DNA of 64,000 bases from Sphagnum compactum. Its lineage: Eukaryota > Bryophyta > Sphagnopsida > Sphagnales. The stretch is from the NCBI GenBank assembly GCA_965153455.1, contig OZ234497.1, positions 5,518,001-5,582,000 on the forward strand, in the 5' to 3' direction. Of the stretch, positions 41,670 through 54,100 are shown piece by piece; the first letter of the stretch is position 1; the number at the start of each line of letters is the position of its first letter. The translations under genes were made by a program, and so were the position numbers. A model generated the notes under the pieces. The model had not been told where the DNA came from and did no database searches. It saw only the letters and a program-made list of their open reading frames with translations.

Positions 41670-41770
41670 AAGTTGCATGTGTCGAGGAAACAAAACACAC
41701 ACACTAAGTTGCATGCATCGAGGAAACAAAACACACGCTAAGTCGCGTGTGTTTAAGGAAACAACATGCA
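41670..41770. repeat. Three-copy tandem repeat, unit 34-36 bp
   Basis: Starts lie at about 41670, 41706 and 41740. Each reads AAGTTGCATG.. or AAGTCGCGTG.. followed by a GGAAACAA phrase; the third copy is more diverged. Confidence 0.7.
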
Positions 41771-42196
41771 TGCTTGGGGCAACATTTGACACTTCACTGA
41801 GTAGGTCTGAGATGGTTGCAACTGCATTTTCACCACAAGCACCCAGGTCTGCAACAATTGTGCATGATTGGGCACAAAGATTGTTCCAGAAACTGATAAA
41901 TCAACCTATAACTAAGTTCCTACAAAACTTCATGTCCTACTTACTTCCCACAACCCTCTTCAACAGAAGAGATTATGTTGTGTTTGTCTCTCCTCTTGCC
42001 AGAGGGGGGGGGGGTGCAGGGGGATCAAACAGCCCCAGCTTGCACCTAATGTAAAGCCCTCAATACTGCCCAGAAAACAGCGCACTTGAGAAACATGTCT
42101 GAAGTCTGAACACAGTTAGTTGGTCCAAGAAATTGTCAATGGTGTCAATTTGAGGAACCTTCCAATCTAATGTACATTTGAACAAGAGAGGTTTCA

Positions 42197-44654
42197 TTAT
42201 TGCCCCTTGGATTTCGCCTTTGGTTCCACCACAATTACCTCTGATGCAAGGTCAAACATCCGCTCTAATGCGTACATATTCTGAAGAGTTTCACCCACTG
42301 TTTCTGGATCTGTTCCATCTGAGCGTAAATTCTGCATTGGTCCATGCAACAGCTTGTTCACAATACCCCGACTAAGCTCATCAATAGCTTTGCGTTGCTT
42401 GGTTGTCAAATCATCTCCCATTTTGCCCAGTGCCTTTTCTAGCTCCAAAGCTCGAATCCTTTCTGCGTATGCCCGCAGTTTTTTAATTGTGGGGACAGTT
42501 TCTAGAGAGTCTCGCCAGGCTTCAAAGCTTTGAAGCTCATCATCAATTATGACTTGAGCTTCCAAAGCCTTGCGTCTCCTCTCCTCCTTGTTTGCTGCCA
42601 CAACTTCCTTCAGGTCATCCACATTGTACAGCATTGTTGAGGGAAGGTCCATGACACAAGCTCCAACATTTCTTGGTACGGATATATCTATGAAGTGCCT
42701 TGTACCTCCTGCAGCCTGAAACACCAGCAATGCATGTTAGAGCAAATGCAAGGAGTTGCCTATGAGTGTAATTCCAAATGTAAATTTTTCTTTAAGCATC
42801 ATCAAAGATACAGTAAAATGCATCTTCTCAGACAGGAGCTTACCAAGGAAGCAGGAGGAAGGTTGATGACATTCTCCTTGTAAAATAGTGGGACATCTGA
42901 CGCAGTGCTTGTGAAGATGACATCTGCCTCCCCTGCACATTGTACCATCTCTGGCAAAGCTTGATATATGATCTTAGCATCAGGAAATTCCACTTGTAAA
43001 TCCAACACTCGTTGCTCTGACCTGTTCACAATAACCATCCGTGTGCATCCCTTTGAAATTAAATGCTTCACAAGCAATTTGGACATCTTGCCCGCCCCCA
43101 CAATCAGAACATTCACGTGAGGCAGCCTGCCATCTGTGAGCTTCATGACTGCCAGCTCCACTGCCGCTGAGCTTACAGACACTGCTCCTGCAGAGATACT
43201 GGTCTCAGATCGCACCCGCTTTCCTGCAGTTATCGCTTGCTTGAACAGCCCAGTTAAATTTCTGCCAAATCCAACTGCTCCTTGCCCAACTTTCAATACT
43301 TGCTTTACCTGTACAGCGAGGAACAAATGTTACAGATATTCACCAAAACCCCACAATCCTGAGTATGAAGTGAGCAGCTCCTTACATAATGACAATGAGT
43401 GTTTTCAAAATTGCAAACAGAAGAACTGGAGAGACAAGTTGAAGGTATCTAACCTGAGCAAGGATCTGCCCTTCTCCGAGTACTAATGAGTCAAGACCTG
43501 CTGATACCCTGAATAGGTGCTGTGTTGCATCCCGGTCCCGAAGAATGAACAGATGCTGTCTAAGCTCATGAACAGGAATGCCACTTGTCTGTGACAACAC
43601 ACAAAACAGCAAAACAAAGCTTTAGTTCTGACCCCCAAGCTTTAGTGATTCTTATTCAAGAGCATCATAGCTAAATGGGGCTCAACAAACGACACCTCCC
43701 AAAACAACTGACATCACACTGGCAACAGAACCATGTAGCAGAAAGCCCAACCTTGGACATCCACTCGGTGACCTCACGGACGCCCCTGTTCCAAGACAGA
43801 GCTACAACATAAATCTCCATACGATTGCAAGTACTGAGAACAGCTGCCTCCTCAATGTGATTTTGCGCTGAGAGCTCAGCGATGGCTCGGGGCCACTCAG
43901 CCTCTGGGACTGCAAGCTTCTCCCTCATCTCCACTGGTGTTGAGTGTACACTTAGACCTAACACCATAATGCTGCTCTTGGCACTAGTATAACCTGGTGC
44001 ACAACAAGCATCAAATCACCAAGAAAAGCACTATCCATCATTATTATATCACAAAATCTGTATCCAAACAAAAGGCCAAAAAAAATAGTAAAACTCTGCA
44101 ACCTTGCATTGTGCATATGGTAAGCTTTCAGGTACCATCCAAAAGGAGAAACAATCTGTGCAAGCAACCTCTTAGGATGCACTAAAGAGAGAAAACAATC
44201 ACTCTTGCCAGGAAAATCTCCATGCCCATTTTGTCTGATGGTTCTTCAGAAGATTTTTTTTCTGGCTATGCTGTAGGTGTGCAGATACAGCACAAAACCA
44301 TCTTCAAGAAGAAAAGAAAGAAAGCAGAGAGATTGAAGAAATGTGCTTACGGTTTGCACTTGCATTGCGAAGCTCTTCAAATGCCTTGAGACTAGCAGCT
44401 TTGATTTTGTGGTTTGCAGGTAGGTTGTTGTCAGGAGGTCCTGCCATGCTTCTTGCCCTTGCTTGCTTTCCCCTCTCCTCCTCCTCCACCACATCCAACT
44501 GAAGAGCTCTCTGCAATCCTTTGCTCCGGTTCAAGCCTGTTGATGTACCAAACACATCGGAGCTTCTGAACTTAAGACTTTGGAGATGCAATTTGCTGCT
44601 CACCAAGCCTTCGACAAATGCGGGAGCCATCGCTGGACATCTGATTGTGGCCAT
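42197..44654 (-). CDS. HEMA: Glutamyl-tRNA reductase, chloroplastic, five exons
   Basis: Exons on the minus strand are 44654-44351, 43993-43752, 43588-43454, 43308-42844 and 42715-42197, giving 554 residues (Arabidopsis HEMA1 is about 543). The enzyme reduces glutamyl-tRNA(Glu) with NADPH to glutamate-1-semialdehyde, the first committed step of tetrapyrrole (chlorophyll, heme) synthesis in the plastid stroma. Residues 1 to about 70 are a transit peptide. The catalytic Cys is Cys157 in STCNRMEIY. Other family blocks are [33 protein letters not shown], the Rossmann GAGKMS at 298-303, [13 protein letters not shown] and [18 protein letters not shown]. The C-terminal dimerisation helix with HGPM is intact. 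The third position of the glycine motif is Ser where I recall Gly in Arabidopsis. The donor of exon 2 reads GTTGGG, weaker than the others. In other plants the enzyme is regulated by light, FLU and heme. Confidence 0.97.
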
Positions 44655-45660
44655 CTCTCTCTCTCTCTCAGAGCTCCAGTTGCTTCAAACCCGGAAGATT
44701 TCCTCAAACCTATCTGTCTGTGTCTTTTTTTGTTTCCAGGTGATTGTGATGATGAAGGCAAAGGATTGTGAGATCTTCGACGAGTCTCTTCGGTTTCGAA
44801 ACTTCAGCACATAGCCGGAAAGGCAACAAAGAGAGTCCAAAGAGAGCAGGACGAAACAAGACAGGAAAGGTTCAAGGATGATGCAAAGTAGCTGCAAATG
44901 GACATTCTACTCTTGTTCTTCCTTTTCTTCTTGTTCTCCTTCTCCTTCTTTCCTTCTTCTCTTCTTCTTTCGTCTCTTTGCTTTGTGCCTCAAAAACGAT
45001 TCTTCCACAGCACCCTCTCGCCACTCAGTTGTAGTGTTGTGTGTGATGCTTTTGACCCAGGTGGGCTTGGAACGCAGCAACAACACAACACAACCAAAAC
45101 AAGACCCCCGTGTCTGTTGTCTGTCCTTTCAACGCGAAACGAGATCGAGGAGCCAGCGACAGACACAAGAGAAGGAAAAAAAAAAAAAAAAAGAAACAAA
45201 AACAAAGAAAGTCAAGCACACAACAAATACAAAAAAACAATTGCAGTGGTCAAACGCGCTTTCTTTCTTTCTTTCTTTCTTTCTTTCGAGACCTCCTCCT
45301 CCTCAGTCCTCCTCCCACTCCGCGCTGATGGATGGTTTGACTTGCAAAATCTGATCCAGTCACAACAAATCAAAGCAACAAAAGACTTGTGTGTGTGTGT
45401 GTGTGTGTGTGTGTGTCTCACACTCTTTCTTTTTCTTCTCCTCTTCTGAAGCCGAATCAAATCCGAGCAAAACCAAAGAATGAGAGAGAGAGAGAGAGAG
45501 AGCAGTAGAAGAAGGAGACAAAGACAAAGGAAGAAGAAGAGGAGGAGGGTATTGTGGCAGGCACAAGCTCACACTCCTTTGCTCTCTGACTCTGACTCTC
45601 TCTCTGTCTCTGTGTGTGTGTCTCTCTCTCTTTGTGATCCAGAAAAACTCTTCAATTTTG
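44655..45660. other. HEMA leader and promoter region, rich in microsatellites
   Basis: Upstream of the HEMA ATG on the minus strand lie a (CT)n run at about 44656-44670, A- and T-rich homopolymers near 45176-45192, (CTTT)n at about 45260-45288, (GT)n at about 45389-45417, (GA)n at about 45482-45502 and CT-rich runs at 45590-45635. The overlapping open frames in this interval encode only Ser/Leu/Phe or Lys/Glu simple repeats and are not genes. GA/CT repeats are common in plant leaders and core promoters; no TATA box was confidently chosen. Confidence 0.7.
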
Positions 45661-45667
45661 CTAATTT

Positions 45668-46105
45668 GCTGTTTTAGAAAGGGGCTAATCAGAAGTGTTT
45701 TGCTCTTAGTAAGCTAATTAGTAGCTAATCCGATTTGCTAATTTGCAGTTTTAGCTAGGCGTTAATCAGTACTGTTTTGCTTCTAAGCTAATTAGTAGCT
45801 AATTCGATTTGCTAATTTTGCTGTTTTAGCTAGGGACTAATCAATAGCGTTTTGCTCTAATTAAGCTAATTAGTACCTAATTTGCTGTTTTAGGTAGGGG
45901 CTAATCAGTAATGTTTTGCTCTTATTAAGCTAAATTAGTAGTACCTAATTCGATTCGCTAATTTGCTGTTTTAGGTAGGGGCTATAAATCAGTAGTGTTT
46001 TGCTCTTCTTAAAAGCTAATTAGTACATAATATCGATTTGCTAATTTTCTGTTTTAAGCTAATCAGTGGTGTTTTAATTCTTGATTTAAGCTAATTAGTA
46101 ATTCA
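45668..46105. repeat. Minisatellite upstream of HEMA, about six units of 65-83 bp
   Basis: Each unit starts GCTGTTTTAG and contains GGGGCTAATCAGTA, GTTTTGCTCTTA, AAGCTAATTAGTA and CTAATTCGATTTGCTAATT in order, with small insertions and deletions. Units start at about 45668, 45742, 45820, 45884, 45965 and 46049. CTAATTAG is itself palindromic, so each unit can form small hairpins. Confidence 0.85.
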
Positions 46106-46475
46106 GGTAATCACTTTATTTTTTGGCGATTTTTTTACTATTTAAATTAAAGTAAAAATCACTTTATTTCTCCAAAATTGCATCTGGAGCAAAATAATAT
46201 AAATCTCTTTACAAGAGGTCAAATAATAATTGCTTAATGTATATTATTATCTATTAATGAGGAAGGGATAAAATTTTAGTGTTTAATATTTGAATATGAT
46301 AAATAATGATATTGTCTCAAATATAATGCATTGCTAGAGTTTGCTCTGATAAGTATTTACGTAATCAAATTTTTAAAAAATAAAAAAAAATCTTAGTATT
46401 AAGGTCTATCTCTAAGATTGATTGATTGTATTTACGGAAACTAATTTCAGTTTAAATTTAGTAAATTAATTACCA

Positions 46476-46939
46476 AGAGCAATCTCCAGTGGTGCTCAGT
46501 ATGTCATCCTGCAAAAATATTTTTCACATCCAAGTTTTAGTTATTTACTTTTTTACAACCTCGCCCATCAAAACTGAAGAAACTCGGACAACAAGTAAAG
46601 TAGGTGGGGGGACTACTAATAGCAAACTTACCATCTCGACTAATTATTACGATGGGCCAATCAGCAGAAACACTCAGCAGTAGCAGTCAGATCCTATTTA
46701 TTACACTCTTTTCCGCGGCTGCACACCATTGCAGCTGTGCTGTGCCTTTTACCAGCTATTGCACACTCACTGTGCAATTCTGCTGAGCCAAAACCATTTT
46801 CCTGCGCCAAGCCGGCATATGTTGACCTTTTTTCATCCAATTTTACTCTGCAGGATCACATACTAAGCACCAACGAGATGCTCTAAGCATAGCATCTCCA
46901 CTTGGAGGATCACATACTAAGCACCATTGGAGATGCTCT
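46476..46939. mobile_element. MITE with about 37-bp terminal inverted repeats; right end duplicated
   Basis: The left end at 46476-46512 (AGAGCAATCTCCAGTGGTGC, then TCAGTATGTCATCCTGCA) is the near-perfect reverse complement of 46848-46884 (TGCAGGATCACATACTAAGC, then ACC..GAGATGCTCT), defining an element of about 409 bp. The right end is repeated at 46903-46939, after a short segment resembling a left end (AGCATCTCCACTTGG), so a tiny deletion derivative or tandem duplication follows the element. The interior has no transposase. AGAGCATCTCCA ends are frequent in plant MITEs. Superfamily and target duplication were not determined. Confidence 0.75.
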
Positions 46940-47616
46940 AAGCATATCATCTCCACTAGCAAGCGATATGACACAAGCTTTAAATAATGTGAGATCGAGT
47001 TTGGAGCTATGAATGAATACGCACATAATACGAATGAATGATCTTGAAACCTATCTAGTTCATAGACAACAAGAATATAAAAACAATGGAAACGTGCGGA
47101 TGAAAAGTAGTAGGGTTTTGGCTAGATGTCTCAGCTGCCAAGCAAATTCTTCACAACTTTCCCTCACGTGGTCTAAGAAATCAAAAGTCCGCAGCCTTTG
47201 GAAGGGAAGGGAAAAAAAATGAAAATGCATGAGAACGGGGAAAATTTTGTCACAAGGGCTAGGCTATCGAGTAGGTGAATGAAGTAAAAGTATTTGAAAG
47301 CAAGGAAGCAAGCAAGAGAGGGCGGAAGTGGGGCCACCACCACCACAAAGGATTTTATCCTTGTCTATCTTCGGGGGCAACTTCTTTAATGGAAGCGGTG
47401 AGGTAGCATTGGTTCACCTTCACAATTGGCAGATCCGAGGAACCAATGAAAGGCAATGAACTGAATTCAGGGCTATCCAAAAAGGGTTTAGGGTTTAGCA
47501 TACAAGCCTTTTGTTTCTTCCAACAAAACACCCATTACAAAATTGTATCATGGAAGGAGAAAACAAGCCGGACTACAACTTCCCAGAACAAACTGGATGA
47601 CAAAATCCTATTACAA

Positions 47617-48480
47617 CGTCATCCAATGAAAGAACAAACCCATTTACATAGTCCCATGGCATCATCATCCAATGAAAGAATGGACCGAATTACAAAATCC
47701 CATAACATCATCCAATGAAAGAACAAACCCATTTACATAATCCCATGGCATCATCATCCAATGAAAGAATGGACCGAATTACAAAATCCCATAACAACAT
47801 CCAATGAAAGAACAAACCCATTTACATAGTCCCATGGCATCATCATCATCCAATGAAAGAATGGACTGAATTACAAAATCCCATAACGTCATCATCCAAT
47901 GAAAGAACAAACCCATTTACATAATCCCATGGCATCATCATCATCCAATGAAAGAATGGACTGAATTACAAAATCCCATAACATCATCATCCAATGAAAG
48001 AACAAACCCATTTACATAATCCCATGGCATCATCATCATCCAATGAAAGAATGGACTGAATTACAAAATCCCATAACATCATCATCCAATGAAATAACAA
48101 ACCCATTTACATAGTCCCATGGCATCATCATCATCCAATGAAAGAATGGACTGAATTACAAAATCCCATAAGATCATCGTCCAATGAAATAACAAACCCA
48201 TTTACATAATCCCATGGCATTATCATCCAAAGAAAGAATGGACTGAATTACAAAAACCCATAACATCATCCAATGAAAGAACAAACCCATTTACATAGTC
48301 CCATGGCATCATCATCCAATGAAAGAATGGACTGAATTACAAAATCCCATAACATCATCATCCAATGAAAGAACAAACCCATTTACATAGTCCCATGGCA
48401 TCATCATCCAATGAACGAATGGACTGAATTACAAAATCCCATAACATCATCATCCAATGAAATAACAGACCCATTTACAT
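47617..48480. repeat. Minisatellite, about nine units of 89-96 bp, each two related 46-bp halves
   Basis: Every unit pairs a half containing CAATGAAAGAACAAACCC, TTTACATARTCCCATGG and CATCATC with a half containing CAATGAAAGAATGGACYG, AATTACAAAATCCCATAA and CATCATC. The two halves are clearly related, so a 46-bp ancestor was doubled and then amplified. Length changes come mostly from gain or loss of CAT triplets. A degenerate tail continues to about 48650. Confidence 0.93.
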
Positions 48481-48649
48481 AATCCCGTGGCATCATCCAA
48501 ATCCAATGAGAATACACGTACCTGATTACACAATCCCATGGCATTATCCAAATGAAAGGATAAAATGTTTCTATAAAATCCCATGGCATTCGAATGAAAC
48601 AACAAGCCCCACTACATAGCTACATATTTTCATGACCTTTTTATCCAAT

Positions 48650-51100
48650 GAAAGAACAAACCCCCCACCCTCCTCTCGTGATGACCGGCCATCATAATAA
48701 GGATAAGGTGTAAGATCAAAAGCTCCCATCATCCCAAAACAGAGTTGCAGCCTTGGATTTAGGGTTCCAAGTTACAACCATTTTAACTTCAGTTAGGGTG
48801 CCAATTCTTCAGTTTGTTTTGGGTTACCAATTCTGTGCAAACATCCCCTTTCAAGTCTAGGTACAAGAAGCTTGAGTTTATGTATTAAACTCTCTAGAAT
48901 TCAGTTTGATGCACTTATTATATCCTTAACCCTAAACGGTTGAGAAGCCAACAAGCCAACAAATGACAATTTTTTGGGGGAATTTCAAATGGATGTGTGT
49001 CACAGGAATTTACATAATTTTCAGTTTTCTTGGGCGGTTTGCATGGGGGGCTTTCTTAGGGTTTTCATTCGTTCTCCCTGATTGACGATTTTGATTCGGA
49101 TTCAGATGAAGTTCTTGATAAATAAGGTTCTCTTTTCCATTGCGATACTGTGATCACAATTACACATGGTGTGCTGGGATTACAACCATCTAATGGAAAG
49201 CCACTTGACATAGGGCCTCGTTTTTTGCTAGATGGACATGCGATTTCCATTGGAGAACTGCAATTGCCTCGAAAACATACAGTTAATCGATGTTAAGAAC
49301 TCTGAGAACATGTTCCCATGAAAAGAAAAGACAAATGTCACTTTGTGTCACTTTGTGCTGATGCATAATTTGACTGGCAACTCTCTCTCCTAACTCCTTC
49401 ATTTGGTCCATGCTTGACTAGTAGAGTTGTGAGGTGACTATGAGCACAGCTAGATAAAAATAATAATAATGGAAAGCTGTTCAGAATGTCGAACGTGTGA
49501 TTTCAACAGCCCAATGGAAAAAGATGTCCTATTGAAATCACAAGGAAGCTGGGGTTTTGAAGTTGTTGCTTATCTCTTGAGGGATCCTCACATTCACTTC
49601 TCAAAAGAATTGCAAAGGTCTTATTCTTAATTGAAGAATCAAGTTTTGAAATCGTGTTTAATGGATACTACTCAATTTGTGATGAAACAAACCCTGCCAA
49701 ACTTTGTAAAAAGAAAGCACCCAAGAACGGTAGAGAACAAGAAACAAAGAGCAAGGACTGAAGTCCAGGCAGGCACAAGAGCCCCAAAGAGGTGAGTCAC
49801 ACAGAGAATGACCATGAATACCCCAATTTGATCATATTAAGGAGGCATGCATAAGTGTTATATGCCATTTACATTGTGAAAATTGCGAGGTTTTATTGTT
49901 ACTTAAAGAACCAAAGTTTGGCTTGAAATTTTGTTATGCATACCTAAATTGGTCATTGTGAGTGGCATATTATAAGGCAGGCGCAAATATTATGTCAAAA
50001 GTTCTCTTTAGAGCTGGTGAGGGTTTAGGGTTTAAGGTTTACGATCCCACCTTGTGTGGTAGAACCTGTCTAGTCGTGAATATGAGCTCAATATTGCTTT
50101 GACTCTGGCTGACATATTTGTCAAATGTTTTTGAATGTGTAAAATTTGAATCCAATGGCTGTTGGATTTGTAATCACCCGTCATGCACGAATAGATTGCA
50201 ACATATTTTTAAGGCTTTGAATCGATCGATAACATAGCTGTGGATAGGGCCTAGACTCCTGCTCTTAACGATAGAATTCTAACTTTGTCAGCCCATTTAC
50301 TACACAATGAGATGAATTTGACATGAAAAATCATTCCATGATGGTTTGTTCAAGATCATGAGTATCTTACAAGAAAATATAATTTGAAGGAACTATACCA
50401 TATACTAGCAGCTTGTGCTTCAATATGATTCTGAAAGACTAAACAGAAGAGTGTTTTGTGTGAAAAATGTGAGAGAAATGCGCACAAATTGTAAGGGAAT
50501 TCATTTCTGGAAAATGTTGATATATTCCAGTGGGGGTGACACTTTTCCCCCATGAATATTTGAAATGTATGAACCTACAGACCATCAGTGGGAAACATAC
50601 ATCTACTACACTCACTATCTTTATGTGTGTGCATGACAGTGTGAAGGTGAGAGGAGGATGGAATGCCTCTCCAGAGGAGGGAGAGCCCTCTGCACAAGGG
50701 CTGTTGATGTACAAATGAAATTGAACGTGATGGTGGAATGTAAGCGTGATGAGGGTAATAGATTCTATTTGGTTGAGATTCGTTCCCAGAGACCCAGGAA
50801 TCCAGGAAACCCAGGAATTTGTTGCAATCTGACTGAATTCAACAAAGAATTTGAAGCTGGGGTAAATGATTCTGGCATTTGTGGCAAATTGGGTATTATA
50901 GATTTTGCACCACCACGACAGTAAGATGCTATCGGTGGTGTAATCTGCACTCTGGTGAGTTACTTCGCAAAGGAGTAAGGGGACTTCTTGCTGCTGTTGC
51001 CTGTACTAAACTAGTACTACTATCCTGTCCTCTTAGCTCATACTTGTCGTGCAATTTTACTTGAACCTTCCTTGCTGTTGTTGTCATGCCAGAACAATTC
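48650..51100. other. Intergenic stretch, no gene supported
   Basis: Short frames only. The longest, an 88-residue plus-strand frame at 50658-50924 (contains MVECKRDEGNRFYLVEIRS), has balanced composition but no recognised family and no clear exon borders. TTTAGGG-like units occur at about 50022-50040. The coiled-coil gene's 3'-UTR should lie just left of 51103. Confidence 0.4.
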
Positions 51101-51102
51101 TG

Positions 51103-54100
51103 TTACAGAACACCCCACAATTCAATCAACCTCTCTTCTTCTCCCCACATGTATGTATGTAGCACACCAAGCTGCCTCACTGAAGGATTGTGGTGGATGT
51201 TGCATCGCTTCTCTTCTTCTTCTTCTTCTTGCTGTGGGTTTTGCTTCAGACAAACCCATATCTCTATCCACATCTGTGACTATTCCCACACCTCTCCTTG
51301 TGGGGAATCAACAGTCCTCCACCCATCCATCAACAAACCAAAACCTACACAATTGCATTTGCTCTGGAAAGCAGAGAAACAGAACGGGTACTGGTGATGA
51401 CGAGTACATAACACACAGAAAGTTACAAGTTTGCCTGGAAATGCACAAGAGTGGTTGATGCGTCTTACCGCTTTTGTAGACAAGGAGGAGGAGGTCTCCT
51501 CAGTTGGGCTACTGCTGCTTGAACATGAGGGATATTTGGCTCTCAACATTAACCAAAGCTCCTTGTTCTCATCAGCCAACAATTGCACCTGGTAATGTCG
51601 ACACCACCACAAGAGAGGCATGCACCCACCGCCAATGCACTTAGTTACAACAAGCGCCTCTAAAGAAGAATAACTACATTATTCAGTCGTGATACATGCA
51701 CACAACAACATACAGCACAAGATGGATGATCAGAGTACCCAATTCTGCTGTAGGTAGAAATTCTACACTCTGATATTGACTGTAGAGTTCATGCAGTAAT
51801 TCTTTCTTTCTAGCATTGATATATGATTTTTTAATTCTCCAGTTGGTCTGATTTGCAGCATTTTGTACCTCATTTTCTGCTTTGTCTAGATTGTTTGAAC
51901 ACACCACCATTTCGTGTCGTAGGGCCTGCGTCTCTACAAGCAATGCTTTTGCACCTTTCTCCGCCACCTTCATCCTGCGTCCCCATGTTTCAACAACCTG
52001 AGGGTCAACAAGAAGTTTTTGAGAAAAAGGTGATAGTGGATGAGAAAATCACAAATGGCATCCGAAGCACATATCTCCTCACTTTCACCCTCTCTGTCTC
52101 TCTGTGTATCTCTCAGGTTGGTTGCATGTTTCCCTTTTTGAGGCAGGACCGTATGCTTTTCCAATATACTTCCATACCTTTCTTGGCCTTTTTCAGCAGG
52201 GTTCCAACGTTTCAACAACCTGAGTTCAACAAGACGGTAGTATTTACTTAGAGTCTTAGACACTATTGATGGAAAAAGAAGAATGTGCAAAGGTGCATTG
52301 ATGGTTTTCTGTCATCAAATAGGAAAGGGGCTTTGAATTTTAGACAATGGGTTGCTGCTGCTGAGCAATGCTCAAAATACTACTTATGCTGCTACACTGA
52401 CAAAATGATCAACAATAGCAAGCTAAAAGAAGGGTGCACCTGTCACGATCAGCTCGCATGTTTCCTTTGAATCGCTTGATGACAGCTCGAAAGCGTGAGT
52501 TCAGTGACTCAATGGCATGGTTCTTCTCATCTTCAAGCGCCTTACACATGCCAGAAGTGATGGCTGATGTTACCATCATGTGCACTGTTTGCTCATCCCT
52601 GTGTGTTGCTTCCATCCTCACAAAAGCTTCTTGTACAGTTCTCAGCTCTACCAGAGCCTCCTCATACTGCTGTACTCACCCCCCATTGCAAACCATACAG
52701 CTTTTCAATCAGCTTTCTGCTAGAGAAAAAAATTTGCAGATAATGAACATTCGAAAACATCCGTCACTTTGGAAACCATAGCAGAAGAACTTTGAGCTTG
52801 AACCGAAATCATGCAGTCAAATTGTAAAGCAGTTGCTTGATCACACGGATGACGAACCTGATTTGCTGCAGTTAGAAGGCAATTCATCTCTGTACTCTGC
52901 TCATCAAGATGCCTGTATGCAGCATTTACTTGCACCTTTGCATCAGCCTTAACATTTTCTAACTCCACCTGCATACTGCCACCCCATTCCCACTCACAAT
53001 ATCAATGCACAAAATGGATGCAAACAATTGGGACTGAGAGAGGGGTTCTTGACTGCATCACAGAAGAGATGGGAAATCTCTTCCAGGAAAGATTAAATTG
53101 AGTTACAAATGTGGAGCTGCGCTGAACTTGTCCACGGGGGGAGGATAAGATCTTTCACAACAAGACTAAAAGTGTGTTGTTTTTTCAGGCACTTTCGGAA
53201 GCTTGAGTTCCCTATAATCCTTCAGCATCAGAGACTTGAAACAATGCCCATACCTTAGCATTTTCTCCTCCATCTGTTGAAGCCTTAATTGTAATGTGAC
53301 CACATCTTCAGCATCCTTAGTCTGGTAAGACAAACAAGTTGAAATCAACAACACTCTCCACAGGGCATTTCACATACAGATTCCACAAGAATTCACATGA
53401 AGCTCCACTGGACATTGAAGACATACCCCTGCCATACATCAAGAGGATTAGACAGCACACCTTCTTTGGATTCTCAAAAGAATCCGGACGAGCTTCCAAC
53501 TGCTGAAGACTTTCCAATCTGGCAACTAGTTCTAGGATCCTTCTGTCAGCAGCAAGTGCCCTCTCCTCTGCAGCAGCTGCGCGCTCCTCTGCCTCATCTG
53601 CAGCTTCCATGAATACTTCTCGGTCATTGTGGTACAATTTGCACTCATTCTCCAGCCGTGCAGACTCCTGTGTCAGTGCTACACATTCTTGCATCACCAC
53701 CTTGCAACGATCTGCCAATTTCTGCCCATCTGCAACCTGTCGCTTCAAAGCTTGTGCATTCAGGCTTGCCTCTTCCTGTTCCACATCCCACAGACCAGAA
53801 GTCCCCAAGTTATAGAACAGGAGCAAGCTTGTAGTATGCATTCTTCAAAGGCTCTGGGACACACGCACATACATACATACAATGTGCATTTCCTTCTAGA
53901 GTTGTTCCCAGAAAAAGCCTAGATGGAGATGTATGCAACTACAGCCCTGAATGGAAACAGCAGAAGAGCTCTCAGTCAGTCAGTTTCCTTGTGCATTTCA
54001 AGAGAAGCTGGAATTGAGATATTGTTTACCCTTGCTTTGGTGTATTTGGAATCTGCTTCCCGGAGGCGACAATGCAGCTCATGCACTTGCAGTTGCAACT

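Larger units (their letters stand above)
38408..42196. other. PPR 3' flank and degenerate repeats
   Basis: After the PPR 3'-UTR the DNA holds a two-copy duplication at about 38990-39130 (GGGTTAGGATT..GGGGTTT..TTCTTA..CTCTTGAA), loose repeats at 39240-39720, and several short tandem duplications between 40.8 and 41.8 kb listed separately. No gene is supported. The 130-residue frames here lack domains. Confidence 0.5.

Noticed and set aside
44878-45460. Overlapping 158- and 183-residue plus-strand open frames
   Set aside because: They arise from CT, A and GT runs in the HEMA upstream region, are antisense to its transcript, and have low-complexity products.
47617-48480. CRISPR-like array
   Set aside because: Units are contiguous with no unique spacers, and this is plant nuclear DNA. 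It is a minisatellite.
51985-52005. Acceptor of coiled-coil exon 7 at the TCAG before GTTGTTGAAACATGG
   Set aside because: In the phase left by exon 6 it reads into a stop within ten codons. The CGCAG acceptor just downstream (exon start 51974) keeps the frame open.
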